DNA of 37,236 bases, taken from NCBI GenBank assembly GCA_020832105.1, contig JAFIFH010000021.1, positions 1 through 37,236 of the forward strand. The letters are read 5' to 3'. Source of the DNA: Idiomarina sp. (lineage in GTDB: Bacteria; Pseudomonadota; Gammaproteobacteria; Enterobacterales; Alteromonadaceae). Numbering within the stretch: the first letter of the stretch is position 1; each line of letters starts with the position of its first letter. Below are positions 8,937-18,195 of the stretch, one piece after another. The position numbers and the translations under genes are program-made. Below the pieces are notes generated by a model that had not been told where the DNA came from, searched no databases, and saw only the letters and a program-made list of their open reading frames with translations.

Positions 8937-9560
8937 ATGGCCAGTCGTGGTATTAATAAAGTAATTCTTATTGGCAACCTGGGTGCTGACCCGGAAGTGC
9001 GTTACACCCAGAACAGCACCGCGATTGCGAACCTGAGCGTGGCCACCAGTGAAACCTGGAAAGACAAGCAGTCGGGCGAGCAGCGTGAACAAACAGAGTG
9101 GCACCGTGTGGTGTGCTATCGCCGTTTAGCGGAAATCGCTGGTGAGTATCTGCGTAAAGGCTCTAAGGTGTACATCGAAGGCCGCCTGCAAACACGCAAG
9201 TGGCAGGGGCAGGACGGTAAAGACAATTACACCACTGAAATAGTGTGTAATGAGATGCAAATGCTTGATGGTCGCAGTGGCGGTGGTGGTCAGGGTGGAA
9301 ACTTTGGCGGCAACCAGGGTGGCTTTGCACCCGCGAAAGGCGGCCAGCAGGGCGGTCAAGGTGGCCAACAGGGTGGTCAAGGCAGCCAGCAGGGCGGTCA
9401 AGGCGGCCCGCAAGGCGGTTTCGGAGGCCAGCAAGGCGGCCAGAGCCAAAACAGTAATCAAGGCGGTTTCGGTAGCCAACAAGGCGGCCAGTCTAATAAA
9501 GCACCGCAGCCACAACCATTGGCACCGGATTCGGATTTCGACGACGATATTCCGTTCTAG
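8937..9560 (+). CDS. ssb: Single-stranded DNA-binding protein
   Basis: Coats single-stranded DNA in replication, repair and recombination. The start at 8937 is fixed by AAGGAGAG just upstream and by the family N-terminus [16 protein letters not shown]. Residues 1-112 are the OB fold, with the expected aromatic DNA-stacking positions ([15 protein letters not shown]). Residues 113-195 are a Gly/Gln-rich disordered linker that includes five tandem 7-residue units. The protein ends with the acidic tip DFDDDIPF, which binds partner proteins such as exonuclease I, RecQ and PriA. The length is 207 residues against 178 in E. coli; the difference is in the linker. A strong terminator follows. Confidence 0.98.
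   Translation: MASRGINKVILIGNLGADPEVRYTQNSTAIANLSVATSETWKDKQSGEQREQTEWHRVVCYRRLAEIAGEYLRKGSKVYIEGRLQTRKWQGQDGKDNYTTEIVCNEMQMLDGRSGGGGQGGNFGGNQGGFAPAKGGQQGGQGGQQGGQGSQQGGQGGPQGGFGGQQGGQSQNSNQGGFGSQQGGQSNKAPQPQPLAPDSDFDDDIPF
9345..9449 (+). repeat. Five tandem 21-bp repeats in the ssb linker
   Basis: Five in-frame copies at 9345, 9366, 9387, 9408 and 9429 encode units of the type QQGGQGG (variants [21 protein letters not shown]). Because the unit is a multiple of three, copy-number change would lengthen or shorten the SSB linker without breaking the frame. Confidence 0.9.
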
Positions 9561-9587
9561 AGTGCCAGGCCTGCAAGCTTAAACGCA

Positions 9588-9617
9588 CAAAGCCCCGCAT
9601 TGCGGGGCTTTGTATTT
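9588..9617. terminator. Strong terminator between ssb and the diguanylate cyclase gene
   Basis: CAAAGCCCCGC and GCGGGGCTTTG form a perfect 11-bp stem with an ATT loop; TATTTT follows on the plus strand. It ends ssb and, being symmetrical, may also act on the convergent minus-strand gene. Confidence 0.9.
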
Positions 9618-9630
9618 TAAGTCTTTGCGC

Positions 9631-10569
9631 TCAGGCCAGCTCGGTTCGATTACGGCCGTTGGCTTTGGCTTGATACAGGGCCGCATCGGCGCGTGACAAC
9701 AGGTTTTCGATGCTGTCATTGTGGTCATCTACCATAGTGACACCGAAGCTCGCCGTCACCTGAAAGGGCTCATGCTGAGGCGATATAAACTCAACACTGG
9801 CAATACTCTCGCGTAAGCTTTCAGCAATATTGCGGGCGTCACCCAAACCCGCGCCATCGAGTAAAATGGCGAACTCTTCGCCGCCGAGCCGGCCGGCAAT
9901 ATCAATGGCTCGCAGCCGCCCACCGATTTGTCCGCACAAGGTTTCGATAACGCAATCACCCGTGGCGTGACCAAACTGGTCATTAATGGATTTAAAATGA
10001 TCAATATCAAACATGAGTAACGCCAGGCGACTTCGCTGACGCAAGGCGCGGCTAACAATTACTGCACCTGCCTGCAGAAAATAAGCACGATTATACCAGC
10101 CTGTCATTGCGTCCGTATTTGAGCGTTGGCGTAACTCTTCCTCAACCTTCTTCAGGTCGCTAATATTGCGGTGGATGCCTGACATCAATAAGGGCTGGCC
10201 ATTGGGCGAGCGTTTCGTCACCTGCCCGCGGGCTTCGATCCATACCCAGGTGTCGTCGTCGTGGCGCATTCGGAAGCTGGCGAGATAACAATCGGTCTCG
10301 CCGTTGAGGTGCTGTCGCACCGTTTGCGTGACTTGCTCATGATCTTCGGGGTGGACCAGCTCAATAAAAGCGTCGAAGCTGAAAGGGGAGAGGGCTTCAA
10401 CGCTCAAGCCGAGTTGCGCCGCCCAGGCGGGGGTAATCAGGTTCTCTCCGGTCTGCACGTTCCATTCCCACAAGCCAACCTGGCCTGCGTCAAGAATGCT
10501 GAGCAGTGAATCTGCAGAGCGAACTTCAAAGCGTCGCAATGATTGGTTACTTAAGGGCGTGCCGGCCAT
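9631..10569 (-). CDS. PAS-GGDEF diguanylate cyclase
   Basis: A 312-residue soluble protein that should make cyclic di-GMP from two GTP. Residues about 20-140 form one PAS domain (WEWNVQTGE, HPEDHEQV, GIHRNISDLK), followed directly by a GGDEF domain. The active-site motif is GGEEF (229-233), the metal-binding D188 lies in FDIDHFK, and the inhibitory site R220-A-I-D223 stands exactly five residues before it, as in PleD, so feedback inhibition by the product is expected. There is no signal peptide or membrane segment, so the PAS domain senses a cytoplasmic cue, possibly through a cofactor that cannot be read here. AGGAG precedes the ATG by 5 bases. It could feed the MshE ATPase encoded later in the window; that link is inference. 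Confidence 0.93.
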   Translation of the reverse strand: MAGTPLSNQSLRRFEVRSADSLLSILDAGQVGLWEWNVQTGENLITPAWAAQLGLSVEALSPFSFDAFIELVHPEDHEQVTQTVRQHLNGETDCYLASFRMRHDDDTWVWIEARGQVTKRSPNGQPLLMSGIHRNISDLKKVEEELRQRSNTDAMTGWYNRAYFLQAGAVIVSRALRQRSRLALLMFDIDHFKSINDQFGHATGDCVIETLCGQIGGRLRAIDIAGRLGGEEFAILLDGAGLGDARNIAESLRESIASVEFISPQHEPFQVTASFGVTMVDDHNDSIENLLSRADAALYQAKANGRNRTELA

Positions 10570-10706
10570 GGTTGCTCCTGACTTAATGTTTTTGAATTTG
10601 CCCTTTCGCTGTGCGAATGCAAACTTTACCTATTTGGATAGAATAGATAGCAGGATATTACAACTTGTCGATCCAGTTATCTGCGGATACGTTGAATGAA
10701 AACTTC

Positions 10707-10726
10707 CCGAAGACCGGCCTATTCGG
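10707..10726 (-). terminator. Weak terminator candidate of the 5'-nucleotidase gene
   Basis: Read on the minus strand, CCGAA and TTCGG form a 5-bp stem around a 10-base loop directly after the stop codon, followed by GAAGTTTTC. The stem is short, so this is tentative. Confidence 0.3.
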
Positions 10727-10727
10727 C

Positions 10728-12767
10728 TTAAGGCTCTCTTAATAACGTCACTGTTGGGTAATCCAGTGCTCTTAACTCGCCACTATCAGCCGCGCTGCGT
10801 TGACGGAAGAAATGTACCACCGACTGCGCATCTGTATTGCAAGCCACGGTGTCTGCAGCACAATCCGGGGCGCTGTTCTCGTACTGGGCGTGCAAACTGC
10901 CACTATCATCGGTGGTGATTCTAAGTACCGCATAGGCGCGCAGGTGTCCATCCTGATAGACTAAATCGACCCGATCACTATGCTCCGCCTGGGCTTCAGC
11001 AATGGCTGACCAGCCGTCATTACCCGTGGCGATATAACTATTCATGACCACGTTATACAAAACATTGTCTTCAAGCGCACGCCAGCGAGGGTTATCAATG
11101 TCACCGTGATTCACCTCTAGCTCGGTAACCTCTCCGCGCAATCCTGCTTCAGTTTCTGCAAAGGTATAGCGCAGTTGGCCACCATATGGAAAACGCCCGG
11201 CATGGGCGCCCTGGGGTAGTGTGGCATTAACAGTTTGGCTGATAAGCTCACGAACGACCGAACCACGTAGAGGTACTATCGCAAGCTGGCTAGCAAATGG
11301 CAGAGTTTCCAGAGTGATATGGCCTTCCCGCAATTCACCTTCTTCCAATGCAGTGCGGATTCCGCCTGCACCTACCAGCGCGAAGTCAGGTTTGAGACCG
11401 CTGATGGCTTGCACAGACGGCTGGTTGGCCCAGGCAAATTGTGCAGTAGCGATGAGTGGCGCGAGCTTAGAGCCGTGCTGGTCGCTATTGCTATCCCCAG
11501 GGCGACGCACATGAGGTATCTGCGCAGGAACCTGGGCAATAGCGTCGCCGTAAGCTGCTTGCATCGCATCTTTGTAGGTCACATCAATATGCGAGCGCAG
11601 TGCGGTGTCTTCGTCAACAACCGCAATATTGTTGTTGTCACCGATAAAAGTAAGTACTTGCTCACTTTGTGCGCTATCCAGGTTGGCGTCCCGTTGCCGG
11701 GTGGCATAAAAGTCGTCATTGCTGAGCAGGGTGTTGCCACCGCCACAATCACTCACCTGACCCTGTGAATCAAAGCTGATTTCCAGTAAGCCCACCGCCT
11801 GAGCATATTCACCCGCTTGTACAACACAGGTATAAGACGCGCCATCTGGGTTGCGTACCTTCTCAGCATAAGGTCGGTCACTTTGGCTCAAGCCAAGGTT
11901 GCTGAAATCACCAAGTAAGGTATGCGAATGACCGCCGATAATGGCATCAATTCCATTCACCCGTTGGGCAATGCGGACATCCTGGGCGTTGCCAATATGG
12001 GTTACGGCGAGGATATGCGCGACGCCTAGTTGCTGAAGCGTGTCGACTGTTTGCTGGGCGCTTTCCACCATATCAAAAAACCGCACGTCTCCGGTATTTG
12101 GGGCGATGTTGGGCATGTCGTCCAGGGCTATCCCGAAAATGGCTACCACATGCTGGCCGGCGTCTTGTAACGAAGCGATTTGATCACGATGAACCGGTCG
12201 CTTAGTGGCGCCATCAAAAGCGAAGAGGGTGTAGGGTTTAAGGTTGTCCTGCTGATGTAAATCAGCGTCTTCACTGGTATCTATATTGGCGGCAAGCAAG
12301 GGAAAGTTAAGTTCGCCGATAAATTCATTCAGTAGCGCATTATTTAAATCAAATTCGTGATTGCCGAGGGCCATCGCATCTATCCCCATGCGACTTAAAA
12401 TGTCTGCATTCATGCGACCTTCGTTAATTTTGAAATACGCAGTGCCTTGCCAGGCATCGCCGCCATGCAGCACTAAAAACGGTCGTTGGTGATCAGCGGC
12501 GGCCTGGCGGTGCTGTTCAATCCGGGTGAGGAGCCTGGGGTGCCCGCCCCACTGATTAAATACCTGGAGATCATCAGCGTAAAAATGGCCGTCTACTGGG
12601 TCAAACGCAGAGTGGGTATCGTTAATGTGGGCGATACTCAAGGTAAGCGGCGCGTATTGGCGCGGCTCAGGCGATATGTCGCCCGACGACGCGTATTGTG
12701 CACAGGCACTCGTGAGTGAAATGGCGAGGGCGGCTGCGATCCAGCGCGGTGCGTATTGCTTCAACAT
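10728..12767 (-). CDS. Lipoprotein 5'-nucleotidase / UshA-type metallophosphoesterase
   Basis: A 679-residue envelope protein. The N-terminus is a lipoprotein signal (SLTSAC, lipidated C22), so it is probably anchored facing the periplasm or the surface. The metallophosphoesterase domain shows the two-metal motifs in order: HINDTH (D50, H52), HGGD (104), GNHE (135-138), VTHIG and GGHSH. The C-terminal half (from about residue 400) is the 5'-nucleotidase substrate domain, with VGAGGIRTALEEGEL and a ...GGQLRYTF strand. The family removes phosphate from nucleoside monophosphates or splits nucleotide sugars and cyclic nucleotides. It is about 130 residues longer than E. coli UshA, with extra acidic linkers. 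Working with the adenosine deaminase encoded just upstream on the same strand, it could supply nucleosides from outside the cell (inference). Confidence 0.88.
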   Translation of the reverse strand: MLKQYAPRWIAAALAISLTSACAQYASSGDISPEPRQYAPLTLSIAHINDTHSAFDPVDGHFYADDLQVFNQWGGHPRLLTRIEQHRQAAADHQRPFLVLHGGDAWQGTAYFKINEGRMNADILSRMGIDAMALGNHEFDLNNALLNEFIGELNFPLLAANIDTSEDADLHQQDNLKPYTLFAFDGATKRPVHRDQIASLQDAGQHVVAIFGIALDDMPNIAPNTGDVRFFDMVESAQQTVDTLQQLGVAHILAVTHIGNAQDVRIAQRVNGIDAIIGGHSHTLLGDFSNLGLSQSDRPYAEKVRNPDGASYTCVVQAGEYAQAVGLLEISFDSQGQVSDCGGGNTLLSNDDFYATRQRDANLDSAQSEQVLTFIGDNNNIAVVDEDTALRSHIDVTYKDAMQAAYGDAIAQVPAQIPHVRRPGDSNSDQHGSKLAPLIATAQFAWANQPSVQAISGLKPDFALVGAGGIRTALEEGELREGHITLETLPFASQLAIVPLRGSVVRELISQTVNATLPQGAHAGRFPYGGQLRYTFAETEAGLRGEVTELEVNHGDIDNPRWRALEDNVLYNVVMNSYIATGNDGWSAIAEAQAEHSDRVDLVYQDGHLRAYAVLRITTDDSGSLHAQYENSAPDCAADTVACNTDAQSVVHFFRQRSAADSGELRALDYPTVTLLREP

Positions 12768-12895
12768 AGAATCAAAATAGGTCAGGGTGCTAAGCCGCTA
12801 GTATATGCAATTTATACACTGATGGACAGCATGCGAACGGGCGGCAAAGGCACGGTAGGCCGCACTGAGTGGGTGTGGTAGATAGGGTCGAGCAT

Positions 12896-12932
12896 AAAAA
12901 AGCTCCTCTGAAACGTATTTCACAGGAGCTTT
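12896..12932 (-). terminator. Terminator of the adenosine deaminase gene
   Basis: On the minus strand a 9-bp stem (AAAGCTCCT/AGGAGCTTT), one C/C mismatch and a further 5-bp stem enclose a 4-base loop, and six T follow. It lies 31 bases after the deaminase stop and separates it from the nucleotidase gene. Confidence 0.88.
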
Positions 12933-12963
12933 ACAGGATGTCTGCCGGAACTAACTAGCCAAG

Positions 12964-14211
12964 TTAAATAAAGCCGTATTTGTGTGCGACTTTGTCAAAG
13001 TATTCAAGGGTTTGTTTGGCATAAGCGCGCTTTTCAATGTAGTTGCCCGGGAAAAAGTTTTTCTTAAACCCGTACGCGACCATGTCCTTTAAACGCTTAA
13101 GTGGCACGTCAAAAGTGTCCAGCGCGAGCTTATATTCGTTACTCACCGTGGTACGCGACACCAGGCGGTTGTCGGTGCAGATAATCGTCGCTAACCGATG
13201 ATCCAGCATATGGCCAAAGTTATGGTTCTTGATATCGCCAATGGCTGGGTTGGTCTGCATATTACTGGTCAGGCAAACTTCTACCGCGATGCGACGGTCG
13301 GCAATAAACGATGCCAGCTTGCGGGCATATTCTTCTTTATCTTCGATGTTTTCATCTTCAATCATTTCAGGTGAAAATAACGAATAACCATGGCCTAGGC
13401 GATCCGCATAACACTGGGTCAATGCTTCAAAGATACTCTCCGCACCATAAGCTTCACCGGCATGCACCGTTTTCAGCAGGAAGTTTTGGTGGGCATATTC
13501 GTACACATCTTTAAATTTATGCGCTGGGTAGCCAATTTCTTGTCCGGCAATATCTAATCCAACGATAGGCAGGTTCTGTTCGTCACGCACTCGCACGCTG
13601 GCGCGCACCAGTTCCATCGCCGCGGCTTTAATTACGTCAATCGGTTTGTGGTCGCTCAGCAATTGGAACATTTGCGTGTAATAGGGAGAAAAGCCTTTAT
13701 TACCGAACATCCGCATGGCGCAGTTAATAATGCCGTAATGGAATGGAGGCTTGCCCTCTGCGGTCACTGCGCTGCTGCGGTTGTATTCAGTTTGCGCTTT
13801 TTTAAGACCGTCATTGACCGCGTGCATGACCTTGTCGAAGGTGATCCCGCGGGCCGGGTCCATCAATAGTTGTGGTGCAAAGCGAACCTCAATGTAGTTC
13901 ACCCCTTCGGCCAGGTTATCGACTGCTAGCTCATACGATGCCTGTTCTAAACTTTCCAGATCGCGCAATACCGAACATGTGTACTGAAAACCATGCAGGT
14001 ATTCGCCGAGGTTCTGGTAATTTTCTTTGAAAACCAGGTCATACAACCCGTCTACAGTGTTCGAAGGCAGCTCAATTTTACTCCGCTTTGCCATTTCAAT
14101 CAGGCTTTCAGGCCGCAGGCTTCCGTCCAGATGCAAATGCAAATCTGCTTTCGGCATCTCTTTGATGAAATCCAGGGAGTATTTTGAGTTGGGGGTGTTC
14201 GCTTGAACCAT
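12964..14211 (-). CDS. Adenosine deaminase family protein
   Basis: Deaminates adenosine (or a related adenine compound) to inosine in the cytoplasm, using one zinc ion. The 415-residue product has the amidohydrolase signatures: HLHLDGS (H25, H27 bind metal), the conserved TVHAGEAYG with the metal-binding His and catalytic Glu region, RLGHGYSL, and TDNRLVS with the metal-binding Asp. It is longer than E. coli Add (333), with an insertion around the NCAMRMFGNKGFSPYYT segment that resembles the larger eukaryote-like group. The ATG at 14211 is preferred (GGAG 10 bases upstream); an in-frame ATG at 14250 (codon M5 of the longer frame) and an open frame to 14262 lie upstream without a good ribosome site. 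No signal peptide. Confidence 0.88.
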   Translation of the reverse strand: MVQANTPNSKYSLDFIKEMPKADLHLHLDGSLRPESLIEMAKRSKIELPSNTVDGLYDLVFKENYQNLGEYLHGFQYTCSVLRDLESLEQASYELAVDNLAEGVNYIEVRFAPQLLMDPARGITFDKVMHAVNDGLKKAQTEYNRSSAVTAEGKPPFHYGIINCAMRMFGNKGFSPYYTQMFQLLSDHKPIDVIKAAAMELVRASVRVRDEQNLPIVGLDIAGQEIGYPAHKFKDVYEYAHQNFLLKTVHAGEAYGAESIFEALTQCYADRLGHGYSLFSPEMIEDENIEDKEEYARKLASFIADRRIAVEVCLTSNMQTNPAIGDIKNHNFGHMLDHRLATIICTDNRLVSRTTVSNEYKLALDTFDVPLKRLKDMVAYGFKKNFFPGNYIEKRAYAKQTLEYFDKVAHKYGFI

Positions 14212-14384
14212 AGGTGAAAAGCTCCAGACCGGGGGTGTATTTAACCGCATATCATACCACAAAACATGCTATTCACCGAAAATGGCTAAGATTTTGTACC
14301 GCTCTATAGCCTTTATCGGTAAATTTACGCATCATGCGGCGCGAGCTTACGTTTTATTAACACTCATGCAGATTGTGGCAGTTT

Positions 14385-14996
14385 ATGGCGTCTTTATATT
14401 TTACTTATTCGGCAATGAATGCCGGAAAAAGCACTTCGCTTTTGCAGGTTGCACATAACTACGAAGAACGAAACCAGCGCGTGATGTTACTTACGCCTGC
14501 GTTAGATACGCGCGGTGGCGTTGGTAAGATCCATTCGCGCCTGGGTATCGCTAGGGAAGCACTTACCTTCACCAATAAAACCGATTTATTCCAGCTGGTG
14601 AGCGAGACACTGGCGCAAACACCGATGGATTGTGTGCTGCTTGACGAGGCGCAATTTCTCACTGAAGCACAGGTTTGGGCGTTAGCGCGGGTCGCTGACT
14701 TTCTTAACGTGCCGGTGATGTGTTACGGCATCCGCACCGACGCTTTTGGTGAGACCTTTGCTGGCAGCGCGGTATTGTTAGCCATCGCAGACAAACTGGT
14801 GGAGATGAAAACGATTTGTCACTGCGGGCGCAAAGCCACCATGTCGCTGCGGGTTGATGCAACGGGCAAGGCGGTAGGCAGCGGCGAACAAATTTCTATT
14901 GGTGGCAATGACCGTTATCTGTCGTGCTGCCGTAAACACTGGTTGCAAGCTTTGCAGGAAGCTGGCGTGCAACCCTCTTTTTTTGACAGCGAGTAG
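14385..14996 (+). CDS. tdk: Thymidine kinase
   Basis: Phosphorylates thymidine to dTMP with ATP in the salvage pathway. The 203-residue product is a type II enzyme (E. coli Tdk 205): P-loop YSAMNAGKS (residues 8-16), the Walker B-like LLDEAQF, the nucleoside lasso around GNDRYLSCC, and four zinc-binding cysteines in two groups (CHCG and CC near the end). The start at 14385 matches the family N-terminus MASLYFTYS; a TTG four codons upstream is in frame. The ribosome site is weak. It is divergent from the adenosine deaminase gene with a 173-base gap. Confidence 0.97.
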   Translation: MASLYFTYSAMNAGKSTSLLQVAHNYEERNQRVMLLTPALDTRGGVGKIHSRLGIAREALTFTNKTDLFQLVSETLAQTPMDCVLLDEAQFLTEAQVWALARVADFLNVPVMCYGIRTDAFGETFAGSAVLLAIADKLVEMKTICHCGRKATMSLRVDATGKAVGSGEQISIGGNDRYLSCCRKHWLQALQEAGVQPSFFDSE

Positions 14997-15025
14997 CTGT
15001 TGTTTTTGCAAGGTTAGTAATCAAG

Positions 15026-16177
15026 ATGGCGATACATTCAAGGAAAGCGCAGCAAGGCGCTGCAAAGTTGTGGTTGATACTGTTGTTGGTCATCGCGGCG
15101 GTTGCGGCCATTGCATATGTCACCTTACGTGACGATGACGGCAGTGCACAGGTTAGCACCGCAGAAGCTCAGGTCCGCGATATTGAAGTGCTGGTCACGG
15201 CGACCGGACGCCTGCAACCAAGGGACTTTGTTGACGTTGGTGCCCAGGTTTCCGGCCAACTCGACCGCTTGCATGTTGAAGTAGGCGATATGGTGGAAGA
15301 GGGTGATCTGCTGGCTGAGATTGACCCAACGCTGCTAGAAGCCCAGGTTGAATCGAGCCAGGCACAGTTTCGCAACCAACAGGCTATTTTGCGCGAGCGC
15401 GAAGCGCAATTTGAGCTTGCACGGCTTAACTACGAACGCCAGGAGCGACTGCAGGCAGCCAGTTTGACCGCGGAAGAGCTGGTCGAAACCGCTCGTGCGG
15501 GCATGCAACAGGCGCAAGCGCAGGTGGATTCCATTCGCGCGCAAATGGAGCAAACCCAGTCTAGCCTGCGTGCCGCAGAAGCCAATCGCAACTACACCCG
15601 AATTTTTGCACCTATGAAAGGCACAGTGGTCACCGTGCAGGCCCGGCGCGGACAAACCCTTAATGCATCGCAAACCACACCGACGATTCTGACCATCGCT
15701 GACTTAACGGAGATGACCGTCGAAGCGCAGGTGTCTGAAGCGGACATTAGCCGCCTTGAAATTGGCATGCCAGTGTACTTCACCACCATGGGCAATCGTC
15801 AGCGTCGCTATTATGGTGAATTGCGCTTGGTGGAGCCGACCCCTGTGGTTGAAAACAATGTCGTTTTATATAACGCATTGTTTGAAGTGCCCAATGAAGA
15901 AGGGCGCTTGATGACGCAAATGACAACGAATGTATTCTTTATTGCCGATGCAGCACGGGAGGTGGTGACCGTGCCCGCCGCGGCAGTGCAGCGGGATCGC
16001 GATGGTAGCTTCGTAGAGCGGCTGGCAAGTGACGGAAGTCGCCAGCAGACGCGAGTAGAGACCGGGCTCAGTGACCGCGTGAACATTGAAATTCGTGAAG
16101 GGCTCAATGCAGGTGCCACGGTGGTATTACCGATCGCTGGTGGCGCCATGGGTGGTGGTCGAGGTCCTCGTGGATAG
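15026..16177 (+). CDS. macA: MacA-type periplasmic adaptor of an ABC exporter
   Basis: A 383-residue membrane-fusion protein that couples the inner-membrane ABC protein MacB to an outer-membrane channel such as TolC. Residues 15-32 form the single N-terminal membrane anchor. The lipoyl half-motif ([20 protein letters not shown], then ...[11 protein letters not shown]) flanks a long alpha-helical hairpin rich in Gln/Glu/Ala at about residues 95-195, followed by beta-barrel and membrane-proximal domains and a Gly-rich C-terminus. The stop codon overlaps the macB start by 8 bases, so the two are translationally coupled. No TolC gene lies in the window. Confidence 0.93.
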   Translation: MAIHSRKAQQGAAKLWLILLLVIAAVAAIAYVTLRDDDGSAQVSTAEAQVRDIEVLVTATGRLQPRDFVDVGAQVSGQLDRLHVEVGDMVEEGDLLAEIDPTLLEAQVESSQAQFRNQQAILREREAQFELARLNYERQERLQAASLTAEELVETARAGMQQAQAQVDSIRAQMEQTQSSLRAAEANRNYTRIFAPMKGTVVTVQARRGQTLNASQTTPTILTIADLTEMTVEAQVSEADISRLEIGMPVYFTTMGNRQRRYYGELRLVEPTPVVENNVVLYNALFEVPNEEGRLMTQMTTNVFFIADAAREVVTVPAAAVQRDRDGSFVERLASDGSRQQTRVETGLSDRVNIEIREGLNAGATVVLPIAGGAMGGGRGPRG

Positions 16178-18101
16178 TCCGCTGATTCGGTTAAAAGGCA
16201 TTACCAAAAGCTACCAGAGTGGAGAGTTAACCACTCAGGTGCTGCATGGGGTTGACCTGGATATTGAGGCAGGCGAATTTGTCGCTATTGTGGGTAGCTC
16301 GGGCTCCGGTAAATCCACATTAATGAATATTCTGGGGTGTCTGGACAAACCCACCACCGGTGATTATGAATTTCGTGGTCAGTCGGTAGCAAAATTAAAT
16401 CCCGATCAGCTGGCCGCATTGCGCCGTGACGCTTTTGGTTTTGTATTTCAGAATTACAACCTGCTTGCTGCTGCTGACGCAGTGGGTAATGTTGAGCTAC
16501 CTGCGGTTTACTCGGGTCGCGCGGCACCAGAACGGCGCGAGCGAGCGAAGCAACTACTCACTCAACTAGGCCTGGAAGACCGCCTGGACCATAAACCGGG
16601 TCAATTGTCCGGTGGTCAGCAACAGCGTGTGTCGATTGCACGTGCACTGATGAACGGTGGCGATATTATTCTTGCGGATGAGCCCACCGGCGCACTCGAC
16701 AGCCAAAGCGGCAAAGACGTGATGGCGCTGCTCGAAGGGTTATCCCGGCAGGGCCATACCATCATTTTAATTACCCATGATGCGAAGGTCGCAGCCCACG
16801 CGGATCGTTTGATAGAAATTAAAGACGGCCACATTGTCAGTGACCAGCGGAAACCCGTGGAAAGCGCGCCGGTGACCCCAAAACAAACACCGCCGCGTGG
16901 CAAAGGTAATGTACTCAATGACCTTGGTGAGGCCTTCACCACCGCACTGCGTTCTCTACGCTCCAATGTATTTCGAACCATGCTGACCTTGCTGGGGATT
17001 GTCATTGGGGTTGCCTCGGTCATCTCGATGTTAGCGATTGGTCAGGGTGCTCAGCAGGAAGTGGTGGACCGCATTAGCTCCATGGGGAGTAATTTACTCT
17101 CAGTATTTCCCGGTGCACCCAATCAGCGCGGACGCTGGTCTGTAGCCAGCCTGGTGCCAGAAGACGCGGACGCCATCGATCTGTTACCGAACGTCCTCGC
17201 TGCAGTCCCTGAATTGAGTGGTAACCAGACCTTGCGCAGAGCAGGCTTCGACCAACAAACGCAGGTGAATGCAACGTACTCAACGTATCCGCTGGCACGC
17301 AATTGGCACCCGGTTCAGGGGAGCTTTTTCACCCCAGAGGATGAAGAGCTAACCGCTACTGTGGCGGTGATTGGGCAGACAGTAGCCCGCCAGATGTTCC
17401 CGGACACTGACCCCTTGGGCGAATTTTTACTGATCAATAACGTGTTATTCCGGGTGATTGGGGTGATGCAGGAGCGTGGCGCATCCCCCTGGGGGCAAGA
17501 CCAGGACGATGTGGTGTTAGTGCCGTTTAGCACCGGGTCACTGCGTCTGTTTGGCCAGCGTTTTGTGCGTAACGTAACGGTGGCCATTGATGACACCAAT
17601 TTTATGCATGAGACCCACCAACAGGTGCATAATTTACTATTAGAGCGCCATGGTCAGGAAGACTTCACGATCCGTAATATGGCGTCAATTATTGAAACCC
17701 AGACAGAAACTGAGAATACCATGACCATACTACTTGGTGTCATTGCGGTGATTTCATTAGTTGTCGGTGGTATTGGGGTGATGAATATCATGCTGGTCAG
17801 TGTCACTGAACGTACCCGTGAAATCGGTGTGCGTATGGCCACTGGTGCAAGGCGATTGCATATTATGCAGCAGTTCATGATAGAGGCGCTGACGGTGTCC
17901 TTGATTGGTGGTGTGCTTGGCGTTGCGATTGGACTTGGCACAACAGCGGTTATTGGCAGTTTAGGTACGCCGGTGTTATATGCCACCACGCCTGTGGTGC
18001 TGGCATTTGCCTGCGCCTTCCTGACCGGCTTAATTTTTGGCTTCCTGCCCGCGCGTAAAGCCTCGCGTCTTGACCCTGTACAAGCGCTTTCCAGTGAATA
18101 G
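16170..18101 (+). CDS. macB: MacB-type ABC exporter, ATPase-permease fusion
   Basis: A 643-residue inner-membrane protein (E. coli MacB 648) exporting macrolides, lipopeptides or heat-stable toxins in characterised relatives. The N-terminal ABC domain has Walker A G42-T50 (GSSGSGKST), the signature LSGGQQQRV and Walker [13 protein letters not shown]. Then come a first membrane helix near residue 275 ([17 protein letters not shown]), a large periplasmic domain (about 300-520), and three C-terminal helices of the FtsX type with the conserved [20 protein letters not shown]. The start is a GTG at 16170 with GAGG 5 bases upstream, overlapping the end of macA. The actual cargo is unknown. Confidence 0.95.
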   Translation: MDSPLIRLKGITKSYQSGELTTQVLHGVDLDIEAGEFVAIVGSSGSGKSTLMNILGCLDKPTTGDYEFRGQSVAKLNPDQLAALRRDAFGFVFQNYNLLAAADAVGNVELPAVYSGRAAPERRERAKQLLTQLGLEDRLDHKPGQLSGGQQQRVSIARALMNGGDIILADEPTGALDSQSGKDVMALLEGLSRQGHTIILITHDAKVAAHADRLIEIKDGHIVSDQRKPVESAPVTPKQTPPRGKGNVLNDLGEAFTTALRSLRSNVFRTMLTLLGIVIGVASVISMLAIGQGAQQEVVDRISSMGSNLLSVFPGAPNQRGRWSVASLVPEDADAIDLLPNVLAAVPELSGNQTLRRAGFDQQTQVNATYSTYPLARNWHPVQGSFFTPEDEELTATVAVIGQTVARQMFPDTDPLGEFLLINNVLFRVIGVMQERGASPWGQDQDDVVLVPFSTGSLRLFGQRFVRNVTVAIDDTNFMHETHQQVHNLLLERHGQEDFTIRNMASIIETQTETENTMTILLGVIAVISLVVGGIGVMNIMLVSVTERTREIGVRMATGARRLHIMQQFMIEALTVSLIGGVLGVAIGLGTTAVIGSLGTPVLYATTPVVLAFACAFLTGLIFGFLPARKASRLDPVQALSSE

Positions 18102-18136
18102 CTTGAGCCGCCATTCGCCAACTCCCTGCTGAGGCT

Positions 18137-18172
18137 TTGCGAGCTCTGCCAGCGTGTTATAATGGCTGGCAG
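18137..18172 (+). promoter_or_regulatory. pyrC promoter embedded in an inverted repeat
   Basis: TGTTATAAT (18155-18163) is a perfect extended -10 element, which would start transcription near 18170, about 26 bases before the pyrC ATG. A weak -35-like TTGCGA lies at 18137. The -10 sits exactly in the loop of a perfect 8-bp inverted repeat, CTGCCAGC (18146-18153) and GCTGGCAG (18165-18172). The repeat could be an operator bound by a dimeric repressor, or part of a start-site-dependent leader switch as known for E. coli pyrC; neither is shown by the sequence. Confidence 0.6.
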
Positions 18173-18195
18173 ATGAGCATTCACAGGAGATTGGC

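Noticed and set aside
9345..9449. Regular short repeats that could suggest a CRISPR array.
   Set aside because: The units are contiguous, in frame and code for a Gln/Gly linker; there are no spacers and no cas genes.
9126..9515. Long antisense open frame opposite ssb rich in Ala/Leu.
   Set aside because: It is the mirror of the repetitive Gly/Gln codons, with no ribosome site or recognisable domain; the same holds for the other long antisense frames, such as those over the MFS and AbgT genes.
12768..12895. Possible small gene in the gap between the nucleotidase and deaminase genes.
   Set aside because: Only very short frames without ribosome sites or family resemblance are present.
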